Source: an uncultured Mycoplasmatota bacterium
GTDB taxonomy: Bacteria; Bacillota_I; Bacilli_A; RF39; UBA660
Assembly (NCBI GenBank): GCA_947645535.1
Contig: CANSDD010000041.1
Location: 1-13,154, forward strand
Direction of reading: 5' to 3'
DNA length: 13,154 nucleotides
Part shown: piece by piece, positions 6,503 through 12,991 of the stretch
Position numbering within the stretch: the stretch's first letter is position 1
How the letters are laid out: each line of letters begins with the position of its first letter
Notes under the pieces: model-generated
The model's input: the letters and a program-made list of their open reading frames with translations, nothing else
The model's database searches: none
What the model was told of the DNA's origin: nothing
Position numbers and translations under genes: made by a program

Positions 6503-7231
6503 CTACTTATCTAATTCATATAAAATAATACTTGTGGCAACCCCTACATTTAAACTTTCACATCTATCATCCATATCAATATATAAATATTCATCACAAA
6601 GCTCTAAAATAGCTTCTTCTACTCCTTGACCTTCATTTCCCATTATAATTGCATATTTTTCATTTTTTTCTACTGTTTTTAAACTTTTTCCATGTGTCAC
6701 TTTGGTTCCATAAATTTTATAATGCTCTTTTTGTAAATTTGGAATCACATCATATAAGTCTTTTACGACAATTGGAATATGAAATATCATACCTTGACTA
6801 GAACGAATCACTTTCGAATTATAAATATCAACAGTATCTGGACTTAAAACAATCATATCTATGTGGAATGCTACTGCACTTCTAATAATCGTTCCAAGAT
6901 TACCAGGATCTTGCACCCCATCTAATATTAAAATATGGTTTCCAGATATTTCTTCCTCTTTTCTTTTTTCACATACTCCAAATACTGTACTTGGACTTTC
7001 TACATCACTAATGTAATGAATGACATTATTACTAAGATAATTAGTTGTAACAGATAAAGGAAATAACTCATCTTGTTCTAATAATAATTCCTTTAAATAT
7101 CCTGTCTTATATGCTTCTAATACCAAATGTTTTCCTTCTACTAAAAATAAATTTGTTTTATCTCGGTACTTTTTTATATTTAATTTTTTTAAATCTTTTA
7201 TCTTTTTATTTTCTATAGAAGTATAAAGCAT
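6503..7231 (-). CDS. SpoU/TrmH-family RNA 2'-O-methyltransferase
   Basis: A SAM-dependent ribose methyltransferase of the SPOUT class with an N-terminal RNA-binding-like domain, the architecture of rRNA enzymes such as RlmB and TsnR. In the 242-aa product, residues 1-90 form the substrate-binding domain (KYRDKTNLFLVEGKHLVLEA). Residues 99-240 form the knotted catalytic domain. Motif 1 is LDGVQDPGNLGTIIRS (103-118), with the conserved Asn111 and Arg117. Motif 2 is IMGNEGQGV (196-204), with Glu200. Motif 3 is ESLNVGVATSI (225-235). The exact target nucleotide cannot be read from the sequence. A GGTGAT ribosome site is close to ATG 7231, and a promoter lies at 7247-7276. It is the first gene of the operon with rimM, trmD and the 153-aa gene. 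Confidence 0.92.
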   Translation of the reverse strand: MLYTSIENKKIKDLKKLNIKKYRDKTNLFLVEGKHLVLEAYKTGYLKELLLEQDELFPLSVTTNYLSNNVIHYISDVESPSTVFGVCEKRKEEEISGNHILILDGVQDPGNLGTIIRSAVAFHIDMIVLSPDTVDIYNSKVIRSSQGMIFHIPIVVKDLYDVIPNLQKEHYKIYGTKVTHGKSLKTVEKNEKYAIIMGNEGQGVEEAILELCDEYLYIDMDDRCESLNVGVATSIILYELDK

Positions 7232-7246
7232 AATATCACCAACTTC

Positions 7247-7276
7247 ATTGTATCATATTTTTAAATTTAAAGTCTA
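7247..7276 (-). promoter_or_regulatory. Promoter of the methyltransferase-rimM-trmD operon
   Basis: On the - strand, -35 TAGACT (7276-7271), an 18-base spacer and -10 TACAAT (7252-7247), preceded by TGA as an extended -10. The -10 lies 15 bases from the ATG at 7231, so the leader is very short. Confidence 0.65.
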
Positions 7277-7294
7277 CTAAATTTATCATAGAAT

Positions 7295-7325
7295 AAGGAA
7301 AAATGATATGTTTTCACATACCATC
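7295..7325 (-). terminator. Intrinsic terminator after the HExxH lipoprotein gene
   Basis: On the - strand, GATGGTATGT (7325-7316) pairs with ACATATCATT (7311-7302) around a GAAA tetraloop: ten pairs, two of them G-U. A TTTCCTT tail follows. The stem includes the last two codons and part of the stop codon of the gene it ends. It separates this transcript from the downstream methyltransferase operon. Confidence 0.75.
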
Positions 7326-9245
7326 AGCAATTTTATAATAAACCTTTATTTCTTCTTCGGTCATATAAGTAGTTGTGTCACTATCTAAATAACGTTGATA
7401 CTCTTCTATATCTAAATATAAAGTATAAATATATCTCTTTTCTTCTTCAGTAAATGCCTCTGATAAATTACCTTCTTCTAATGAATATTCTATATCACCA
7501 TAATGATAAAAATCATCAAAATAAAAACTCTTTAGATAATTTTCAAAAAGAATAACTAAATTTTCTTTAGATTCTAAATAATCATAGGTATCAATAGATT
7601 CTATATTGTATCTTTTCATAATGCCTTCTCTTTGCTTTTGTAATCTTTCAAAATATAAATTCATTAAATAGTAACAATCGTCTAACGTCATATCAGGTTT
7701 GGTTATACTTTTGCTAAGTCCCAAATTCCATAAGAAATTTCTTGTCATTTGTAAATCTGCATAATTTTCTAATATCACTACTCTATTTCCTACTTCTTCC
7801 TCATAGTTATCTGGATTATTCTTAAATATATCATAATTAAAATTCGCTGATCGATTTAAATCATTGATAATATTATAACTTTCTAACATTTCTAATTCTC
7901 TAAAAAAGTATTCTTGTATATCTGAAGTATTTGTTCCTAATACTGGAAATTGTTGTATCAACGCAATGGGATTATGTAAAATTCCAGCCTTTTCAAAATT
8001 TCCTAGTCTATAAGATGGAGATAACAATAACGAAAATTCCAAATTATTTTTCATAAATAATTTATCGAAATATACATTTTTATCTATTTCTAATAGCAGA
8101 GAGGTAAAACTTTCAGCATTACTCTCTTCTAAGAAAGTATAAGAGAAAGGAAAATAAATCGATGCATCTCCTTTTTTTAGATAATTTTTCAAAATAAAAT
8201 CCTCATTGTTTATAATAAGAAAACTTGTTTTAATTCCACTACCAAGAAATGAGAAAAATTCATTTTTTTCATCCGCACAAGATATAGATAACAAATGGCA
8301 GAACTCATGATAATTTGTCTCTTCAAAAATTTCCATATTTGGATACCACTCATTCCATAATGGATATAACATCTTATCAGAAGTTACAGTAGCTGTACAT
8401 CCTATATTAAAAATATTGGCTTTTTCATAACAAACACTATAATTTTCTAAAGTACAAGCAAGTCTTTTCATATCTACATTTGGTATCTTTTCTCTTACTT
8501 TATTCATAAAAGTATGAAACTGGGAAATCCAAATTTCTAAATCTTCATCTGTAAGTTTCTCTATTTCAATGAATAATTCATATCCCTTTTCTTCTCTTTC
8601 AGTTTGCTCTTTAATAATTTCTTCATTATTCTTTTTTAATACATCTAACAAATTATCCCAATCAAGATCATCGCTTTCCTCTCTATATAAAGTAGAATAT
8701 TGATGTTCTATCACTTTATCGGTTGCTATAGATGATAGTAAAATATCTTGCGCAAATTTACGAACATTTAAACGATCTATTGTAATTAATTCTTCTGAAT
8801 GAAGAAATTCATTTTGAATTTGATTTAACATATCATTTCTAAGTTTACTTAATCCTGAATCTTCATAAATATTACGTTCTTCGCTTGTTAAAATAATATC
8901 ATCTAATGTTACTTCTTCCCCTACTACTTTTTGAAAGTAGGCCCCATTATCATCTATTTCATCATAATGCTCTTTGATTTCTATCACCTCAGGAACAATA
9001 CACACTTCTGTTTCTTCACTTTCTACTATCTCATCTAAATTTTTATTTTCTTCACATTTTCCTATTGTTTCTTCTAATTCTTCTTGACTTGTACCTTCCG
9101 AAATAATTTCTTTCTTTTCTTGTGTATCTATAGATGTAGTACATCCACTCATGAATACAATAATTGCTCCCACTCCAGCACATAATCTCATCTTTTTATT
9201 TTTGAACCATAAATTTATATTTTCATAAAGTTTAAAGTTTTTCAT
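7314..9245 (-). CDS. Predicted lipoprotein with an HExxH zinc-metallopeptidase motif
   Basis: A 643-aa protein. The N-terminus has basic residues, a hydrophobic stretch (about 21-33) and a lipobox-like FMSGC with Cys35, so it is probably a lipid-anchored surface protein. A Glu-rich linker follows (residues 42-110). The core contains NYHEFCHLLS, with HEFCH at 313-317, the zinc-binding and catalytic signature. LEESNAES (372-379) lies about 57-61 residues on and offers Glu374 or Glu378 as a possible third zinc ligand. The C-terminal 200 residues are helical, acidic and rich in Tyr. I do not recognise the family, and no substrate can be inferred. The start has an AGGGAG ribosome site. Its own promoter overlaps the end of the upstream HExxH gene, and a terminator follows. 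The motif could also be non-catalytic. Confidence 0.75.
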   Translation of the reverse strand: MKNFKLYENINLWFKNKKMRLCAGVGAIIVFMSGCTTSIDTQEKKEIISEGTSQEELEETIGKCEENKNLDEIVESEETEVCIVPEVIEIKEHYDEIDDNGAYFQKVVGEEVTLDDIILTSEERNIYEDSGLSKLRNDMLNQIQNEFLHSEELITIDRLNVRKFAQDILLSSIATDKVIEHQYSTLYREESDDLDWDNLLDVLKKNNEEIIKEQTEREEKGYELFIEIEKLTDEDLEIWISQFHTFMNKVREKIPNVDMKRLACTLENYSVCYEKANIFNIGCTATVTSDKMLYPLWNEWYPNMEIFEETNYHEFCHLLSISCADEKNEFFSFLGSGIKTSFLIINNEDFILKNYLKKGDASIYFPFSYTFLEESNAESFTSLLLEIDKNVYFDKLFMKNNLEFSLLLSPSYRLGNFEKAGILHNPIALIQQFPVLGTNTSDIQEYFFRELEMLESYNIINDLNRSANFNYDIFKNNPDNYEEEVGNRVVILENYADLQMTRNFLWNLGLSKSITKPDMTLDDCYYLMNLYFERLQKQREGIMKRYNIESIDTYDYLESKENLVILFENYLKSFYFDDFYHYGDIEYSLEEGNLSEAFTEEEKRYIYTLYLDIEEYQRYLDSDTTTYMTEEEIKVYYKIADGM

Positions 9246-9272
9246 ATTTATTTCTCCCTCATTTGAATAAGT

Positions 9273-9301
9273 ATTCTAACACAATATTCTAACCTTTTCA
9301 A
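9273..9301 (-). promoter_or_regulatory. Promoter of the HExxH lipoprotein gene
   Basis: On the - strand, -35 TTGAAA (9301-9296), exactly 17 bases of spacer, and -10 TAGAAT (9278-9273) with TGT in front as an extended -10. The -10 overlaps the TAG stop of the upstream gene. A nine-base direct repeat, GTTAGAATA, occurs at the -10 and within the spacer. The lipoprotein gene can therefore be transcribed alone, as well as by read-through. Confidence 0.6.
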
Positions 9302-10373
9302 TTATTTTTTCTTCATTCAGCAATTGTTCTAATTCTTCATCTGATATAAATATGCCTAATAATAATCGTTCCTCTAAACTTATTTTTTTGGCCATTTCAG
9401 AAATACGTAAATATTCTGCCTGCATTTTAAATTGCTTTAAATAATATTCAGTTGGTATAATTTGTTTATCATATCCAAAAAATAATGTTTGCCTAAAATT
9501 CGATGTAAAAATATTTCGTAAAGCTTCTAATTCTTCTTTTTTATTTGATTTTTCAATAAGAGATAGCACTAAATTGTAACCAGTTAAATCAGCGATTCTT
9601 TCTTTTGGTGAATACTCCCAACATCTTTGATATTTTATCTGATTGATACTATATAAAAATTTTAATTTTAAGTTTAATAACTCAAATAAAGGATTAGAGA
9701 ATTTTAGTATTTTTTGAAATTCTAAATCATATTGTTTTCTAAAATAATCACATGCTTTCCATATTTGGCTTTTAATAGGACTAATATTCTTCTCTTTTTC
9801 ACGTTTTTGATTCGCATGTTCTACTTCATGGGTTATTAAAGAAATTACTACATAATAAGGATAATATTCATTATCTATTCCTTCTAAATTATTTGGAGAA
9901 ATAATATACTCTAAAATAGAATCACTATACACTGTTAAAGTACCATCTTGTTCATATCCTGCTAAACTATTTCTTTTATTTTTTTTAAATTCAATATCAC
10001 GAAGATATTGATGCAATTCTTTATTTGACACTAACAATTCTACTAACTGTGCAATAAAATACTCATCTATATGATAATTCTGTTTTCTATAATCATGTAC
10101 TAGCTTCAAAATATCTTCTTCTAATTGTTCTTGTTTTATCTCACTCGATAAACTACTTACAATATAATGTCTAAATGGTTCCTGTAACCATTTATAAGCT
10201 CTTCTAATTTTATCTTTTCTTAATTTTTCATCTAAATATTTTGAACTAAAATATTCTGATACATTTGATTCACAATTTTCTAATAATTGTTTATACATTT
10301 CTTCCAACTGCTCATCAACAAATCCAGATTCAATTTGAAATAATTTTAATGCCTGTTCATAATAATCTAACAT
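9276..10373 (-). CDS. Predicted cytoplasmic HExxH metallopeptidase-like protein
   Basis: A 365-aa protein without a signal peptide or membrane segment. The first 130 residues are helical and charged. The middle holds VISLITHEVEHANQK, with HEVEH at 182-186: a helix carrying the zinc signature, preceded by the hydrophobic strand or helix expected in zincins. About 70 residues on, SPKERIADLTGYN (255-267) looks like the 'E..AD' helix that supplies the third ligand (Glu258 or Asp262) in several zincin families. The C-terminus is helical. The family is not recognised. It has an AGAGGA ribosome site and a strong promoter with a perfect TTGACA. It lies 30 bases upstream of the HExxH lipoprotein gene and is divergent from a third HExxH gene, which suggests a shared process. 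Activity is inferred from motifs only. Confidence 0.72.
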   Translation of the reverse strand: MLDYYEQALKLFQIESGFVDEQLEEMYKQLLENCESNVSEYFSSKYLDEKLRKDKIRRAYKWLQEPFRHYIVSSLSSEIKQEQLEEDILKLVHDYRKQNYHIDEYFIAQLVELLVSNKELHQYLRDIEFKKNKRNSLAGYEQDGTLTVYSDSILEYIISPNNLEGIDNEYYPYYVVISLITHEVEHANQKREKEKNISPIKSQIWKACDYFRKQYDLEFQKILKFSNPLFELLNLKLKFLYSINQIKYQRCWEYSPKERIADLTGYNLVLSLIEKSNKKEELEALRNIFTSNFRQTLFFGYDKQIIPTEYYLKQFKMQAEYLRISEMAKKISLEERLLLGIFISDEELEQLLNEEKIIEKVRILC

Positions 10374-10400
10374 AATATCTTTCCTCTTTTTAGCTAAAAT

Positions 10401-10429
10401 AATATAACATTTTTATCTACTATTGTCAA
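10401..10429 (-). promoter_or_regulatory. Strong promoter of the 365-aa HExxH gene
   Basis: On the - strand, consensus -35 TTGACA (10429-10424), a 17-base spacer and -10 TATATT (10406-10401), preceded by TGT as an extended -10. It is the best-matching promoter in the window and lies 28 bases from the ATG at 10373. Its -35 is only six bases from the -35 of the divergent promoter. Confidence 0.8.
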
Positions 10430-10435
10430 AAAAAT

Positions 10436-10464
10436 TTGTATTTGTACAAGATATGTGTTATTAT
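10436..10464 (+). promoter_or_regulatory. Promoter of the divergent 292-aa HExxH gene
   Basis: The -35 is TTGTAT (10436-10441), then a 17-base spacer and -10 TATTAT (10459-10464) with TGT in front. A TATAAT at 10462-10467 overlaps it as an alternative -10. An eight-base palindrome, TTGTACAA (10442-10449), lies just inside the -35 and could be an operator half or chance. Confidence 0.6.
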
Positions 10465-10491
10465 AATGCGAATGAAAAGAGGAGGATTTAT

Positions 10492-11370
10492 ATGAATCAA
10501 AATTTACAGTCCATTCTTGAAGATAGTATATCCTATTTTGATGAAATAAGAGCATTTAAATTTTCGTTGGATAAAATTGATATATCAAGAGCAAGTGAGA
10601 AAAAAATTTTTGAAAATTTACAAGCAGCTATTACAGCTTCTAGCATCTCATTTCCTTATTCAAAAGATTTTAAGAAAAACAGTTTAGAGGAAAATAAACA
10701 ATTAGCAATTTCTTTCTTCGAATCATTTTTAGGAGAAAACACAGGTACCCCCTTAACAACAATTCCAATCGAAAAAGCAAGTATGCCAATGTTTGATGGA
10801 GCTACTCTATTCAGCTATAATTTACAAGAAAAAACAATTACTCCAATCAAAATTGTTCTCTATAGAACTGATTTATCTTATAGTGCTTTATCCCTATGTC
10901 ATGAAAACACACATATTTTATTTAATAACCATATGCCTACACCTGGATTTCATTATCATTATAACGAATTATTACCTATTTTAATAGAACTTATTGCAAC
11001 TACATATTTTAGTGAACTATTAAATGAAAAAAAATTATTGGATCTTTACTTAACAATTCGTACGAAAACGCTTCAAGACCACATTGCTGAATACAAAAGT
11101 TGTGAAAAGCTTTTAAAAATGGGACCTATCAAAGAAATAGAATTACCAATTAAATATTCTATGAATACTTGTTATACTTATATAATATCAACGATATTCG
11201 CTTTCCATTTATTTGAACAATATCAAAAATATCCTGATGAAATTAGAGCTATAATAAAAGAATGCTTAATGCACCACATAAAAGTAGAAGATATGTTAAG
11301 AAAAAGAGATATATCACTTAAAAATCCAGATACAGTAAATGCAACTATGAAAGTATTACAAAAAAAATAG
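10492..11370 (+). CDS. Predicted HExxH metallopeptidase-like protein, third of the trio
   Basis: A 292-aa soluble protein without a signal peptide. The zinc signature is in SALSLCHENTHILFNNH, with HENTH at 137-141. About 25 residues after the second His, NELLPILIELIATTYF (158-173) provides Glu159 and Glu166; Glu166 fits the spacing of gluzincins such as the M3 oligopeptidases (HExxH, about 25 residues, Glu). The rest is largely helical and does not let me name a family. The start is ATG 10492, because AAAGAGGAGG ends six bases before it; an in-frame TTG at 10423 lies upstream of the promoter's -10 and is rejected. It is divergent from the 365-aa HExxH gene, with only 118 bases between the start codons. 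No convincing terminator was seen after its TAG stop. Confidence 0.75.
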   Translation: MNQNLQSILEDSISYFDEIRAFKFSLDKIDISRASEKKIFENLQAAITASSISFPYSKDFKKNSLEENKQLAISFFESFLGENTGTPLTTIPIEKASMPMFDGATLFSYNLQEKTITPIKIVLYRTDLSYSALSLCHENTHILFNNHMPTPGFHYHYNELLPILIELIATTYFSELLNEKKLLDLYLTIRTKTLQDHIAEYKSCEKLLKMGPIKEIELPIKYSMNTCYTYIISTIFAFHLFEQYQKYPDEIRAIIKECLMHHIKVEDMLRKRDISLKNPDTVNATMKVLQKK

Positions 11371-11728
11371 CTGATTTTATTTTAAATTTTGATATTTACT
11401 AATCAATGTAAATTGGTAATATAAGAATTAGAAAATAACAATGTCCAAAATTGTACATGAAAGTTTCCCCTAACATACATCCTTTTTATTGTATTTTTTC
11501 AAAGAATAAAATTTTAAAAATAAACATTTATTAGTTGAGAAATCTTAATCTCCTTTAATCATATTTTAGTGAAATTATAATTTTATTGTTTATTTTGCCC
11601 CTTTATAATTCATTAAATACTAACGGATAATAAGGAAAAGACTGTAAGAGACTAGTTATCTAATTTTATGACAAACCTTTTCTTTTTTTCTTGGTTTCAT
11701 AGAATTACTTTTCTTTTTCTTTGCGATA
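11371..11728. other. Gene-free stretch between the third HExxH gene and the PH-domain gene
   Basis: About 360 AT-rich bases with no frame that has both a ribosome site and a protein-like sequence. A weak hairpin, ATTTAC with GTAAAT (near 11395-11414), has no U-tail. A 25-codon - strand frame ending near 11395 and a 22-codon + frame starting near 11667 are too short and unsupported. No tRNA-like cloverleaf was noticed. Confidence 0.6.
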
Positions 11729-11737
11729 TGCTATAAT
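11709..11737 (+). promoter_or_regulatory. Extended -10 promoter of the PH-domain gene
   Basis: TGCTATAAT at 11729-11737 is an extended -10. The -35 position (TTTTCT, 11709-11714) is weak but correctly spaced at 17 bases. The element TATGCTATAATT is identical to that before the membrane protein gene at 140. It lies 23 bases from ATG. Confidence 0.6.
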
Positions 11738-11760
11738 TTTAAAAGTAGAGGTGTAGAAAT

Positions 11761-12156
11761 ATGGCATATATAAAATTTAAAGAATTATCAAAATATTTTG
11801 ATTTTAAAAAAGAAATTTTAAGTTTAGAAGAATTACCAGAATATACAACTGAGTACATAGAAGAAGAAGAAAAAATAATATTGGCATATAAAAACTCAAA
11901 AGATTATATTGTTTTTACAAATAAAAAGATGGTTTTATTTGATAGAGATACAGTAGCTATTTATTACAAAAAAATCCATATTATTCCCTATTCTTCTGTA
12001 TCAACTAGTGCAATTAACTTTAAACCTGGTAAAGTAGAAATATTACTTAGCTTAGATAGTGGATATCAAATGCATATTAATTTTATTGAAATGAATCATG
12101 ATAAAAAAGAACATTTAAAACAAGTATTTAAAATTATGATGAAAACAAAATTATAG
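11761..12156 (+). CDS. Small bacterial PH-domain protein
   Basis: A 131-aa single-domain protein resembling the bacterial pleckstrin-homology family (bPH, Pfam PF08000 type). Diagnostic parts: an acidic lead-in EEEEKIILAYKNSKDYIVFT (34-53), the FTNKKMVLFDRD strand pair (52-63), 'YYKKIHIIPYSSVSTSAINF' (68-87), which is the core of the fold, and EILLSLDSGYQMHINF (93-108), ending in an amphipathic helix (112-127). Such proteins are soluble, and their ligand is generally unknown. No signal peptide or membrane helix is present. The start is supported by AGAGGTG seven bases upstream. It stands alone, with its own promoter and terminator, and is the last intact gene before the decayed region. Confidence 0.85.
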   Translation: MAYIKFKELSKYFDFKKEILSLEELPEYTTEYIEEEEKIILAYKNSKDYIVFTNKKMVLFDRDTVAIYYKKIHIIPYSSVSTSAINFKPGKVEILLSLDSGYQMHINFIEMNHDKKEHLKQVFKIMMKTKL

Positions 12157-12176
12157 TAGGAAATTCCTACTTTTTT
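12155..12176 (+). terminator. Intrinsic terminator of the PH-domain gene
   Basis: AGTAGGA (12155-12161) pairs with TCCTACT (12165-12171) around AAT, and a run of six T follows. The last two bases of the TAG stop are part of the stem. Confidence 0.85.
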
Positions 12177-12188
12177 AGTAGAAAAATC

Positions 12189-12207
12189 ATATCTAACGAT
12201 ATTTTTT
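12189..12207. terminator. Second hairpin with U-tails on both strands
   Basis: ATATC (12189-12193) pairs with GATAT (12198-12202) around TAAC, followed by TTTTT on the + strand. On the - strand the same stem is followed by GATTTTTC. It could be a backup terminator of the PH-domain gene, or the end of transcripts coming from the decayed tnpB side. The stem is short and AT-rich. Confidence 0.4.
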
Positions 12208-12261
12208 TCACAGAAACCTTGCTTTGCACATAAATCACTACCCTAGTTTTTTATCATAATC

Positions 12262-12396
12262 TTAATTAACTGCAAGTACGTCCATATATCTTTTTACCCT
12301 TCCATACATAATATTGATATCTCTATCGTCAATATAATTGCACTTTTCACATTTCCACTTTCTGATACTTAAGTCATTTTCATTTATTTTTATATC
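12262..12396 (-). pseudogene. C-terminal zinc-ribbon remnant of an IS200/IS605-type TnpB
   Basis: Only the last 44 codons remain. The frame gives DLSIRKWKCEKC followed by NYIDDRDIN and then a MYGRVKRYMDVLAVN end. The W-x-C-x-x-C and D-R-D-x-N motifs are the C-terminal zinc ribbon of TnpB, the RNA-guided nuclease encoded by IS200/IS605 and IS607 elements. The second CxxC half is intact, and DRD carries the last RuvC-type acidic residue. Just upstream, the expected GYKN segment appears in the neighbouring frame (about 12398-12387), so a frameshift lies near 12385. A few residues after DRDIN also seem to be deleted. There is no start codon, no first CxxC and no RuvC core, so it is dead. The partner TnpA is not in the window. 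It shows that an insertion sequence once sat here. Confidence 0.8.
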
Positions 12397-12760
12397 CTAA
12401 TTGTTTTATCATTAATGATAAAATAAGAATTACAATAATATACATGAAATATCTCTTTTTTAATACAATATCAATCAGAAAATGAGGTAAAAATGACAAT
12501 TTCGAAAGGAGCAAAATGTTACTTGGTATTATTCTGAACACAAACATGAATAATATCATGAAGTTTCTGATTCTCTCTTTTATTACTAAACTACTTAGAC
12601 ATCTTCTAACTTCAAATTTATATTAACCCCTAAGAGATTAAATATCCTAAATGTAAGCATTTAATTGATTTTGTTTTTGCACAACTAATTCCTAGTATAT
12701 AATTATGTAGAATTCTACATAAATACAAAAAAAGTAATACATCATTTTGAACATATCACT
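12397..12760. other. Gene-poor stretch between the tnpB and telA remnants
   Basis: No recognisable gene. Two overlapping hydrophobic frames are open. One is a 59-codon frame on the - strand (12559-12380), with no good ribosome site, which runs into the tnpB remnant. The other is a 36-codon frame on the + strand (12516-12626), preceded by AAAGGAG at only four bases. The first could be the tail of another membrane-protein gene; neither is convincing. A perfect 20-base palindrome lies at 12703-12722. Confidence 0.5.
12703..12722. repeat. Perfect 20-base palindrome
   Basis: TTATGTAGAA followed directly by its reverse complement TTCTACATAA, centred on GAATTC. No U-run follows on either strand, so it is not a typical terminator. 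It could be a dimeric repressor operator or the end of a lost mobile element. Confidence 0.7.
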
Positions 12761-12991
12761 TTATATACAAATATCCTCTTTTGTAATTGTTTTAAGAATA
12801 CTTTTTCTCTTTTTATCTTTTGTATTTGCCATGCCAAGTGCTAAAACAATTTGATTTTTCCATAATGGAATAGTATTCGTAATAGAACTTTGAATTTTTT
12901 CTTCCAATTCAGCATCGTTATTTTGAAGTAAACGAATTTGTGGAGCCATTTGAATAGAAATAATTCTAGTAATTTTTAAATCTTCCTCCAC
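12761..12991 (-). pseudogene. TelA-family fragment (toxic-anion resistance protein), truncated on both sides
   Basis: Residues DLKITRIISIQMAPQIR and the following LLQNND, EKIQSSI, TIPLWKNQIVLALGM match the conserved C-terminal half of the TelA/YaaN family (Pfam PF05816 type), proteins of about 350-400 aa linked to tellurite and other stress resistance. Only about 55 family-like codons survive (about 12985-12825). The following KDKKRKSILKTITKEDICI no longer resembles TelA, and the frame ends at TAA 12763-12761, roughly 80 or more residues too early. At the 5' side an in-frame stop lies just beyond 12997, and the sequence runs into an ORF6N-domain fragment in another frame. The only start available is GTG 12991. 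It cannot make a functional TelA. Confidence 0.8.

Noticed and set aside
10423..10491. N-terminal extension of the 292-aa HExxH protein from TTG 10423
   Set aside because: It runs through the promoter, and a near-perfect ribosome site precedes ATG 10492.
10793..10984. 63-codon frame inside the 292-aa HExxH gene
   Set aside because: It is a shifted frame of a well-supported gene and has no ribosome site.
12262..12396. An active TnpB/IS605 element
   Set aside because: Only the C-terminal zinc ribbon remains, with a frameshift and an apparent internal deletion; no RuvC core, no start codon and no TnpA.
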